Shown piece by piece: positions 54,392 through 62,756 of a DNA stretch of 64,000 nucleotides; position 1 is the stretch's first letter; each line of letters begins with the position of its first letter. The notes under the pieces were generated by a model. That model saw nothing but the letters and a program-made list of their open reading frames with translations. It was not told the origin of the DNA and did no database searches. Location: positions 16,037,174 through 16,101,173 of the forward strand of contig OX439042.1 of assembly GCA_949317995.1 (NCBI GenBank), in the 5' to 3' direction. A program made the position numbers and the translations under genes. Origin of the DNA: Acholoe squamosa. Taxonomy: Eukaryota > Annelida > Polychaeta > Phyllodocida > Polynoidae.

Positions 54392-54406
54392 CCGCCGACC
54401 TCTACA

Positions 54407-54410
54407 ATAG
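54407..54410. other. Target-site duplication ATAG, right copy
   Basis: Partner of 40536-40539. It shows that B and T behave as one inserted unit. Confidence 0.8.
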
Positions 54411-55220
54411 CATCCTCAGGGCTGCATTTGTCCTTTGCAGTGATTGGACTGTATTCATTCTTGCTGCTATGATAATTAATGCATCATTTAATACTTGCAT
54501 TTTCTCCCTTTGAGTTTTCTCGTGCCTTGAATATGAGTCAAGTGACCTGGACATGTTAGAGGCCCACAGGTTGACGGTGTCACCTATGGTGTTGATTGTG
54601 CTGTCTAGTACCTTCTTATCTTGGATGTATGCTTTAACAAACTTATCTTGTCTGTCTGTGATCTTTTCAATGAGATTAGCTGCTTCCTGATCCTGTTTAG
54701 CAAATTTTCTTAGTATTTCATCTATGTTCTTGAGCTGTCCCATTACTTGGTTTACATCTTCTACTGTGGCTAGACCTAGCACACCGCGAAACAGGGGTGC
54801 TAGAAAACCCAGTATGGCCTCTCTTTTGGCCTTGTCCAGTGTGTTTATGGGGTTGGATAAGAACAATTTGATGGAGGCTAGTGTTTCATTTATCTCCTTG
54901 TCTGCAATTTCCAGCAAGGTGTCTAGCTCCTTAGCTTGTTGGATAATTTGGCCAGAGGTATGATCTTGTAGAGTAGGAGTGGTCAAATGGAGTATTCTAT
55001 CCCTTATGGATCCTTGGGTAACGGGTGCCCGAGGTATCTTGTAGGGGATAGCTAACAACAGTGTTGTGGTTGTATGTCCATTGACCAATGGTTGAGGGCT
55101 AGGTTTGAATACTACTCCTATGTTTTGTCTCACCACAGGTGTATAACCTGCAGTAAGTGGTTCTATAGTATATAATAACAGCATAGTTAGCAGTATGGGT
55201 GAAACTCTCAGTCTCCCCAT
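54411..55220 (-). pseudogene. env: Element A env-like gene, N-terminal part (interrupted)
   Basis: About 270 codons from the ATG at 55218-55220. The open frame extends a few codons upstream without an ATG. The first 25 residues form a signal peptide (MGRLRVSP then a Leu-rich core). A furin-like KAKR near residue 130 is followed by a hydrophobic, Gly-rich stretch (ILGFLAPLFRGVLGLA) placed like the fusion peptide of baculovirus F-type or errantivirus envelopes, then a helical region. N-glycosylation sequons are present (NETL, NMSR). The frame runs into the insertion of B and T at 54407 and resumes at 40539. It is a class I-like glycoprotein by layout only. Confidence 0.75.
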
Positions 55221-56050
55221 GGTGCTTGTGTAAAGCAAGTTTGCTGTTTAAAGTCTTGTCAAATTTGTAGTGGTTTGGTGCTGGTAAAGTCTAAGTGTAT
55301 GGTGTAACACTTTAAATGAAGTGGTTCGAACTGTACCTTTGCAAGATTGAGCTGTCTTGGCAATATGTCCGGTGAGTCTATAGAGATTGACCAGTAAATG
55401 GTAAGGTCAGGTTGAAGGTGAAGTAGGTGTGTTCTTTATCCTAGTGCAGTCTCTCCTAATGGAGAAGTGGGCTGGCTAATTCCCAAGTGGGGTCCTGTAG
55501 ACTTGTGTTCCAGACTGCAGCTGGATGAAGACTGATGGTGGGCTATGGTCCACAGTGCTTCTTATGTAGCCTACCCTACCCACATCCATTGTGGGCCTGG
55601 TATTGTTTCTCTGGAGCAGGTGCACCTAATCTCCAGTGTCTGCTACTGTGGGGGTCTATTGTGTAATCTGTGTACTGGTAATTAGCTCCTCCTGTCATCC
55701 AGGACAGCCATTCATGACCGTCTAGACAGTTGTCTGAGGGTAGCTTATAAGGTCAATTGATCTCTATAGACTGCTGTGTTGGCATAGCGCGCTCTTTCAT
55801 GTGGGGATTAGGCTTTAGACACTCCATTGTGTTACCCTTACTCTTCTTAGACTTCCTGTCTGCTTTACTTGGGGGGTCCCAGTCTTTGACCCTTTCAGAG
55901 GCAATAACCTACTGATATATTTACAAATTTGATTGGCTTTATATACATATAAGTAATTCATTATCAGTCACACATGTCTTATGTGTGGATGAAGAGAATT
56001 TGTAATACATTTTGAAAATCTTATGTTCTTTTGGTATCTCAATCTTGTTT
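55221..56050 (-). other. Element A spacer between pol and env-like gene
   Basis: About 830 bp without an ORF of note on the minus strand. It is the probable 5' leader of a spliced env RNA. No splice site could be chosen. Confidence 0.5.
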
Positions 56051-59000
56051 CTAATTTCTTGAAACTGCACCACACCTAGATGTCTTTCTTAGTATGTGGT
56101 GTGCAGGCCTAGGCTTGATAGGGCCTATGCCTGTGGTTTCTCTTGTAAGGGTGATATCATTTTTGTTCCTTACAATTTTGCTGTAGTATTTGGCCTCATG
56201 TGGAATAAGCCTGTGTGCAAATTCATTGTTTCTGACAGCCACAACCTTTTTCAGTCTGTCTATGTGCACTGGTCTGGCCACCAATAGATTGGTGTCCAAG
56301 TTTTTGAGTTTGGCACTTGTCAAACTAGGTCTGTCTACTACAACATATGGTCCCATAAAAAGGGGTTGAAGTTTCTTACACTCTGTGTTGGTCAGGATTC
56401 TTGGTATGTTTAGGTACACCATGTCGGTGACCTTGATTTCCTGTGGTGTAAGTTTCTTATCATATCTATCCTTCCTTTCCTTTTGTAGCTTGGCGACCCT
56501 TTCTATAGCTTTCCTCCTAGAGGTATCTTGATTTGTTATTATGTTAGCTACATGGTCTGCTACTGTGGATATGTCTTCCTGTATTCCCAGCCCTAAGTCC
56601 ATTGGGGTGGCTGGGTTTCTTCCATGGAGTAGGAAGAAAGGGGTGAATCCTGTGGTTTGGGATTCAGTGTTGTTTAATGCAAAGGTTATGGGTTCAATAA
56701 ATGAATCCCAATTGTTTTGGTGCTTTGAGCAGAATGCTCTGAGCGCTGTGCCTATGCTAGCATTGAATCTCTCTACAAGCCCATTTGATTGTGGCCTGTA
56801 TGGTGAGGAGAATTTATGTTTGATCTTGAGGTGTTTAGTTAACTTTGTGAACTTTGCACCTGTATAACATGTTCCATTGTCTGTTTGAAGAGTGGCTGGT
56901 GTTCCATGATGACAAATTATATTCTTGTAGAACTCTGCTGCTGTTGTCTCAGCTTTTAAGTCAGTAGTAGCCCAAGCTGTTGCATATCTGGTAGCATAAT
57001 CTATGCAGACTTGTATATGTTTGTTTCCCCTGGCAGTTGTGGGAAGTGGTCCCACCGCGTCTAGGTTTAGGAACTTCATTGGTGAAGTCATGTACTCTCT
57101 CACTGTCATTGGTGTTTTGTGTGAGTGTACTTGCCTTTTTGCTGTGAGGCATGTGTGGCAGGTGGAAACATATTTTGTTGTGTCTGCTAGCATAGACTTC
57201 CAATATACCCTAGGTCGGAGTGCTGACAGCATCCTACTTGAACCAAGATGGCCGCCAGTAGGTGAGTCATGGAAATACTGTAGTGTACTTGTTACCCATT
57301 GCTGTGGTATAACAATTTGAAGTGGTACAGTATTGGTTTTTCTCCAATTTATGGGGCATATATGGACTAATGTACCATTTACCAAGGTGTATGTCTGGCC
57401 TTGGTTGATGATTCTATTTCCTTGTGCTTTTGGTGCAGGCAAGGTCCCATCCTCAAGATATTGTATGAGGGGCAACAGTTCCTTGTCCTTCCTTTGTTCC
57501 AAGCCAAGGTTTGTACCTGAGATGGATGTGTCGGGAATCTGATCTAGTAATTGATTTATATCTAGCACATGTTGTTTTATTCTGTCTCTTTCTTTTTCTT
57601 TTTCATCGACTATTGGCCTATCTTGTGCCTTTTGTTGGGGTGTGTCACTCTTGTTTGGGTGTGTAGGCTCCTTTGGAGGGCCTATTCTCGCCTTGGTGGG
57701 AGTGGCAACCTTTTTCTTTAAAGGCACAATTTGCTTTTTGTCATTCTTCTTTGTCTCAGAGTTCTTTGACTTAGTAGATGCAGTGTCTTTTGTGACATTT
57801 TTCCTGGCAGGTGGGGTTTTGGTAGGTTTGTTTCCTGTGACCTTTTTCTCATGTAGAATAGTTTGTGATTGTGTGGGGGGTTTTGGTGTGCCCTCCTGAA
57901 TCATTTCTCTAGTCTTTGAGCGTGTGGTCATAGGACACAAATGGTTTGATGTTTCCTCTCCCTGCATTGATTCAAAGAATCTGACTGATTTGGAAGTTGC
58001 TTGAGTAATAGCATATATTGTGTCTTCTGAATCTTCATCGTCTGAGTCAGGTGGGGTGAAGGGTGGCTCCTTTGGAGTTGCCTTCAGCATCTGATTGAGT
58101 GATGAGAATTCAATAGGCTCGAAGTCATTATCTGGAAAGAGTTGTGAGTATTCTCTCTCACAGTGGCAAAACACATAGTGTGTAGATTGCTTCAAGATTG
58201 TTTGATTTGGTTGCAGTCCCATGGGTGTGACTCTCATTCCCAAGAAGTCTATTCTGTCTATGAAGTATTCACATTTTGATTTCTTCAGTTTGAGTTTACC
58301 AACTCTTAGGCTGTTGAACACATCTTCCAGGTCATGGAATTGTTGTTCGATTGATGGTGATAATACCAATATGTCATCTAGGTATGGTAGGGCACATTTG
58401 TACTTGAGTTTGTTCAGAATTAATGTGACTAGATGGCAGAATCCCGCCGGTGCCGTCGCTAAACCCATCGGCATCCTTTCATAGACATATTTTTTGTCAT
58501 TTGCTATGAATGCGGTTTTATGCTGATCCTCCTGTCTTATAGGAATTTGAAAAAATCCCTGTTGGGCATCTAGCTTACTGAATACTCTTGGTCTGAGTGA
58601 CCCTATCATGTCTAGAGTGTCATCGGCCCGGGGTGTAGATAAGGCTTGATTTATCGTGTTTTGGTTCAAATAACGAAAATCTGTGACGAGCCTATGGCCT
58701 CCCGATGATTTTTGTACTAAAAAGGATCTGGAAGCCCAGGGGCCTTCAGCACATTCTCTCAGAATGCCCTGTTGTACTAGCCTTTCACACTCTTCCCCTA
58801 TTGCGGCCTGTTTTTCTGGTGTTTGTCTATATGGTAGGAAATGACATGGTACTGCCTCAGGTTTTACATGTATTGAGAGTGTATACAGGTGTGTGGCACC
58901 AATGTCTCCATCTTTTCCTACAAATACATCATCATACTTGGTCAGCAGTGATCCTAATCTATCGTGCTGATCTTTGGATGTGAGCACAGATTTTGGTGGA

Positions 59001-60013
59001 ACATTCTCTTCCAATTCTGGCTCGAGGTCATGTGCCTCACTATGTATAGCAGCTATTTCAGAGAGTCTGATTGAGTTGGGTTCAGGGTCAGCATATGTGG
59101 ACTCACAGTCTGAGTCTGTGTCACTGAATTGAGTTACATCCTCAGGCCGTATGGCTGAGATGGATTGATCAGTGTGTGTGGTAGTGTCTGACACCTGTTG
59201 AGGTTTTTCTAAATCAGATTCCTTGACTTCCTGAAATAGAGCTATGATGGCACCCTTTTTGATTTTATGTGGGCGCCTGCTGGTGTTGAGTAACACTAGG
59301 GGGTGTTTGTTATTTTCCCTGGGGGTTACTGCTGCCCTTTGAACTAGATATGGGGCATTGTTATTTCTTTGGAGGTTATCTACTACTCCAGTTTTGCCTT
59401 GCAGTGATTGAGTAGATGTGACTTTACCCAATACTGCAAGTTCAGAGAATGGAGGGATGGTAAAATCCCTCACTGCCCTAATGGGTTTGAGAATTTGTTC
59501 AGGATCAACATTAAATTCAATTTGAGATTTTGTAGTGCTTAAGAAATCTGTGCCGAGAACAACGGGCTGTGTGAGGTTGGGTATTACAGCAAATTGGTAT
59601 TGGAATCTGACACCTTGGATTCTAAAGTTCAGCATAGCTGAATGTCTAACATGACACACCGATCCATCTGCCAAGTGGATGTTGATTTTAGATTTTCTCA
59701 GTTGGATATGGAATCTCTTTTGGAGATCCATGAGGAATGATTGTCTGACACAGGTGATAGTAGCACCTGTATCAACCAAACATTGTACATCTGAAACATC
59801 ATATAGATTTGCATTGATACAGCCATTTTGAAGAAGTACAATAGAAAGCTTGGTACTCTCACCTGTATCCTTTGATGATGAATCTGGTGGGTTGATGTGT
59901 ATCACTGATGGACGTCTCTGTCTGTTAGATGGTAGATTTGCACTAGCAATTGTCTCTGGTTGGATCTTTGTTAATCCTGATTGATTGTTTGTATTTGGGG
60001 TGTCACAGTGCAC
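56051..60013 (-). CDS. pol: Element A Pol lacking thumb and RNase H
   Basis: About 1320 residues from a non-ATG start. The frame is open further upstream and overlaps gag in the -1 frame. Order: aspartic protease with DTGA near residue 84; reverse transcriptase with YLDD near 547; then, shortly after the GMRVTPMG motif near 600, an abrupt change to CHCEREYSQ and a Pro/Lys/Thr-rich linker; then integrase with H-x6-H ... CHTC (about 914-950), LDAVGP near 986, TDNG near 1044 and VERFN near 1081 (D-35-E spacing counted), and a GPY motif (MGPYVV) near 1219. The whole thumb and RNase H (no DTDAS, no RTDH) is missing with the frame kept. Protease, RT palm and integrase look intact. This copy may depend on another for RNase H. 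Confidence 0.9.
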   Translation of the reverse strand: MHCDTPNTNNQSGLTKIQPETIASANLPSNRQRRPSVIHINPPDSSSKDTGESTKLSIVLLQNGCINANLYDVSDVQCLVDTGATITCVRQSFLMDLQKRFHIQLRKSKINIHLADGSVCHVRHSAMLNFRIQGVRFQYQFAVIPNLTQPVVLGTDFLSTTKSQIEFNVDPEQILKPIRAVRDFTIPPFSELAVLGKVTSTQSLQGKTGVVDNLQRNNNAPYLVQRAAVTPRENNKHPLVLLNTSRRPHKIKKGAIIALFQEVKESDLEKPQQVSDTTTHTDQSISAIRPEDVTQFSDTDSDCESTYADPEPNSIRLSEIAAIHSEAHDLEPELEENVPPKSVLTSKDQHDRLGSLLTKYDDVFVGKDGDIGATHLYTLSIHVKPEAVPCHFLPYRQTPEKQAAIGEECERLVQQGILRECAEGPWASRSFLVQKSSGGHRLVTDFRYLNQNTINQALSTPRADDTLDMIGSLRPRVFSKLDAQQGFFQIPIRQEDQHKTAFIANDKKYVYERMPMGLATAPAGFCHLVTLILNKLKYKCALPYLDDILVLSPSIEQQFHDLEDVFNSLRVGKLKLKKSKCEYFIDRIDFLGMRVTPMGLQPNQTILKQSTHYVFCHCEREYSQLFPDNDFEPIEFSSLNQMLKATPKEPPFTPPDSDDEDSEDTIYAITQATSKSVRFFESMQGEETSNHLCPMTTRSKTREMIQEGTPKPPTQSQTILHEKKVTGNKPTKTPPARKNVTKDTASTKSKNSETKKNDKKQIVPLKKKVATPTKARIGPPKEPTHPNKSDTPQQKAQDRPIVDEKEKERDRIKQHVLDINQLLDQIPDTSISGTNLGLEQRKDKELLPLIQYLEDGTLPAPKAQGNRIINQGQTYTLVNGTLVHICPINWRKTNTVPLQIVIPQQWVTSTLQYFHDSPTGGHLGSSRMLSALRPRVYWKSMLADTTKYVSTCHTCLTAKRQVHSHKTPMTVREYMTSPMKFLNLDAVGPLPTTARGNKHIQVCIDYATRYATAWATTDLKAETTAAEFYKNIICHHGTPATLQTDNGTCYTGAKFTKLTKHLKIKHKFSSPYRPQSNGLVERFNASIGTALRAFCSKHQNNWDSFIEPITFALNNTESQTTGFTPFFLLHGRNPATPMDLGLGIQEDISTVADHVANIITNQDTSRRKAIERVAKLQKERKDRYDKKLTPQEIKVTDMVYLNIPRILTNTECKKLQPLFMGPYVVVDRPSLTSAKLKNLDTNLLVARPVHIDRLKKVVAVRNNEFAHRLIPHEAKYYSKIVRNKNDITLTRETTGIGPIKPRPAHHILRKTSRCGAVSRN

Positions 60014-60034
60014 TGGCCCATCGGCACTGTGACA
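60001..60034 (-). other. Hairpin at the gag stop of element A
   Basis: An 11-bp perfect stem (TGTCACAGTGC/GCACTGTGACA) with a 12-base loop begins two bases after the gag TAG. The pol frame is -1 relative to gag. A stem this close to the stop could stimulate recoding, although no canonical slippery heptamer is visible and the spacing is short. Confidence 0.55.
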
Positions 60035-60036
60035 TC

Positions 60037-62127
60037 CTAGAGTTCCTGGTTCTGTGGGGTGGTTGAGATGGTTGCCACCAGGAGCTTGGAGATTTGATCC
60101 ATTACATGAGGTGGTATTTGGGGGTTACTTCGTTGGTTCCCCTGGTAACCTCTTGTGTCAGGTTTGTAATCCTCCTGGCGTGAGTTGGAACCCTGGTTAT
60201 ATTGACCAGAGTTGCTGTATTGACCGGAGTTATTGGATCTCTGGTTGTTGTAGGCGCCATTGTTGTTGTAGGATCCACTGTTGTAGTTCCTATGTGGACT
60301 CTGGCTCCTACTGTTGGATCCTTGGTTATAGGATCCAGAGTTGTTTGAACCCTGGCTGTTGTTGTAGGATCCAGAGTTGTTGTAGGATCCAGAGTTGTAG
60401 TTCCTATGTGGACTCTGGCTCCTACTGTTGGATCCTTGATTATTATAGGATCTGCCATTACTTGGGGTTCTGTCTCTCCTATCACTGTATGAAGAGTTAC
60501 CATTGTTGGAGTTGGAAGAGTTGTTGTCTTTCCTACTGTTGTGACCCCCCCGGTTGTTGTTGTTGTTGCCCCCTCTACCTCTACCTCTATTGGATTGGTA
60601 GTTGGGGTCATAGTTATTTCCTCTATATCTACCGGTAGGGTCTCTTGATGCAACCTTAGCCTCCTGTTGCCTTACATGGGCACTAGACATTAGGTTAACA
60701 TCTTCATCTGCACTAGTGCTGATTTCCTGGACCTTTTTCTTAGTAGGCTGTGGGTTGGACTCTGCATCCCTCACCTTCCTAGATCTCTCTTGGGTCTCAA
60801 CCTCTAGGGCTAGGTCTAGGGCTTGGTCAAAAGAGTCTATTTTCTTGTTCTCAAGAGCTACAGAGATCCAGGGCCTCATGCCTTGGGTAAATGCCTTGCT
60901 TAGGATTTCATCACTCTGGCGTTGGGCATTACACACTTTCCTGAGATGGCATGCATAGTCTAGGACAGGTTCATCTACCTTTTGTGCACGGAGTGCAGTC
61001 CTTGAGATTATATTGTCTCGAGTAGCAAAATACTCTTTTAATTTATTCACTACATTGGTCCATGTCAACATATCAGGTGTGGCACTCTCCCTGAAGGATT
61101 CAAACCAAGCTAGTGCTTGTCCTTCGAGGTACTTGGGTAAATATGTTACCATGGTGTCACTGTCTGTTACTTTGTACTTATCCTTCAGATATTCTGGGAA
61201 TTTGTGATCAATAAATAATGCTGTTGACATGAGTGGTGATGGGTGTGAAAAGGTTTTGGGTTTTGTTACCTCATGTAGCCTGATCTTTCTGTCATCCTGT
61301 TGTTTTCTGTCTATGAGTTTGGTCATGTTGGACACCATGGAGATTATGATGTCATCTTTGGATCCAGAGGCAGATGGTGTGACAACAGGTGTGATGGCAG
61401 GTGTGGGAGGCTGTGGGGTCTGGGATGATACCATCTTAATGAGATCTGCTATCTGTTGTTGTTGTCTCTCTAGGGACTTCCGCTGATCTTCCATGGCCTT
61501 CTGTTGAGCATCTATTGCTGCATTCCTCTCTGCCAGTTGTTGGTTGAGGATCCTCTCCCTTTCCTCCTGCTGGGACTTGTTGGTCTCTAGGGCAGTAACT
61601 GCATCTTGGATGGCCTTCTCATAGGCCCTTATCTTCTCAGCTGTCTGATTAGGTTGGGGGCCTTCATCGGTGTCCATGATGGAGGGTGTGGGGGAGGTGT
61701 CTCTGGAGGAGTGGCTGTCAAAAGCTGGAGGTGGGGTGGAGGATCTAGATGAGGGTGTGGATCCACCCCCTGAGGCAGATCCTTCTTCCCCTGAGGTAGA
61801 TAGCGTGAGTTGGGCGTCCTGTAGAGATCCCTGGGAAATGTTGGATCCCTGAGAACTGGTTGTTCCCTGAGTAGACAGGGTGGGTGGTGTGGGGTCTACT
61901 GAGTGTGGGTCTGTTGTATTGGAGGCTGGTTTGCCTCCTGTGGGCCTCCTAGATCTAGGTGGGAGGGAGACCTCTTCAACAGGCCCCTGACTACGTAAGG
62001 TCTTTGTGTGTTGTTCTGCCAGCTTGACTGATAAGGCCTTGATGTGTGTGGTGGACCTTACTGACGTGTGGGAGACCTCACTGACGTGTGGGAGACCTCT
62101 CTGACGTGTGGGAGACCTCTCTGACAT
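60037..62127 (-). CDS. gag: Element A Gag
   Basis: Up to 696 residues. The first 29 residues come from the 20-bp tandem repeats and the first ATG exists only because one repeat reads CAT for CGT, so the true start may differ. Ser/Pro/Thr-rich N terminus, coiled coil about residues 162-235 (QQLAERNAAIDAQQK), retrotransposon Gag core about 300-440 (LEGQALAWFESF), and a C-terminal Arg/Gly/Asn/Ser-rich region with repeated SYNN and NSRSQSPHRN blocks. There is no CCHC zinc knuckle. The RGRGRGG and basic repeats probably bind RNA instead. TAG at 60037-60039. Confidence 0.88.
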   Translation of the reverse strand: MSERSPTRQRGLPHVSEVSHTSVRSTTHIKALSVKLAEQHTKTLRSQGPVEEVSLPPRSRRPTGGKPASNTTDPHSVDPTPPTLSTQGTTSSQGSNISQGSLQDAQLTLSTSGEEGSASGGGSTPSSRSSTPPPAFDSHSSRDTSPTPSIMDTDEGPQPNQTAEKIRAYEKAIQDAVTALETNKSQQEERERILNQQLAERNAAIDAQQKAMEDQRKSLERQQQQIADLIKMVSSQTPQPPTPAITPVVTPSASGSKDDIIISMVSNMTKLIDRKQQDDRKIRLHEVTKPKTFSHPSPLMSTALFIDHKFPEYLKDKYKVTDSDTMVTYLPKYLEGQALAWFESFRESATPDMLTWTNVVNKLKEYFATRDNIISRTALRAQKVDEPVLDYACHLRKVCNAQRQSDEILSKAFTQGMRPWISVALENKKIDSFDQALDLALEVETQERSRKVRDAESNPQPTKKKVQEISTSADEDVNLMSSAHVRQQEAKVASRDPTGRYRGNNYDPNYQSNRGRGRGGNNNNNRGGHNSRKDNNSSNSNNGNSSYSDRRDRTPSNGRSYNNQGSNSRSQSPHRNYNSGSYNNSGSYNNSQGSNNSGSYNQGSNSRSQSPHRNYNSGSYNNNGAYNNQRSNNSGQYSNSGQYNQGSNSRQEDYKPDTRGYQGNQRSNPQIPPHVMDQISKLLVATISTTPQNQEL

Positions 62128-62610
62128 GTGGGAGACCTCACTGACGTGTGGGAGACCTCACTGACGTGTGGGAGACCTCACTGACGTGTGGGAGACCTCA
62201 CTGACGTTTGGGAGACCTCACTGACGTGTGGGAGACCTCACTGACGTGTGGGAGACCTCACTGACGTGTGGGAGACCTCACTGGCGTGTGGGAGACCTCA
62301 CTGACGTTTGGGAGACCTCACTGATGTTTGGGAGACCTCACTGACGTTTTGGGAGACCTCACTGACGTTTTGGGAGACCTCACTGATATATGGGAGATCT
62401 TACTGTTGTGTGAGAGATCTCACTGATGTGTGGGAGATCTCATTGATGTGTGTGGGATCTCACTGATGTGTGGGAGATCTCATTGATGTGTGGGAGATCT
62501 CACTGATGTGTGGGAGATCTCACTGATGTGTGGGAGATCTCACTGGTATGTGGGAGATCTCACTGGTATGTGGGAGATCTCACTGGTATGTGGGAGCTCT
62601 CACTGGTGAC
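62045..62610. repeat. 20-bp tandem repeat in the element A leader
   Basis: About 28 copies of CTGACGTGTGGGAGACCTCA. Copies near gag are almost identical and those towards the LTR drift to CTGATGTGTGGGAGATCTCA and CTGGTATGTGGGAGATCTCA. The array covers most of the leader and enters the gag reading frame. Confidence 0.95.
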
Positions 62611-62743
62611 CTTGGTGGGCATGGTGTCAAGGTCAAGGTCACTGGGTGGGTGGAGTGGGTTTTACTGTGTGTATGATTGTTCTTAGTTGTGTTACCAGCT
62701 TTAATTTTTATGAGCCTGTGAGAGATGGGATCTTAGTAGGATG

Positions 62744-62753
62744 TTCTCCACCA
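62744..62753 (-). other. Element A primer binding site candidate
   Basis: On the minus strand TGGTGGAGAA begins three bases (AAG) inside the 5' LTR. It equals the first ten bases of element T's primer site; the next base is C instead of A. I know no standard nuclear tRNA ending TTCTCCA, so A may be primed by the same unusual tRNA as T. Confidence 0.6.
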
Positions 62754-62756
62754 CTT

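Larger units (their letters stand above)
53416..54406 (+). mobile_element. Element T: TRIM-like LTR element with a tRNA gene in each LTR
   Basis: 991 bp: 249-bp LTR, primer binding site, 493-bp internal region without a long ORF, purine tract, 249-bp LTR. The LTRs differ at one position seen. It lacks gag and pol, so it must be mobilised in trans. Its LTR begins TGTCGGGGCC and ends CTCTACA, similar at the tips to element B (TGTAGGGGCC ... ATTACA). Its primer site is shared for 10 bases with element A. Unlike known TRIMs, each LTR holds a full tRNA gene whose 3' end fits the element's own primer site. Right flank ATAG. The left flank is the end of element B. Confidence 0.88.
54158..54406 (+). 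repeat. Element T 3' LTR
   Basis: Second copy of the 249-bp LTR at an offset of 742, followed by the target-site copy ATAG and then env-like sequence of element A. Confidence 0.93.

Noticed and set aside
60054..60638. 194-codon Tyr/Cys-rich plus-strand ORF
   Set aside because: Antisense shadow of the Asn/Ser/Gly repeats at the C terminus of Gag A.
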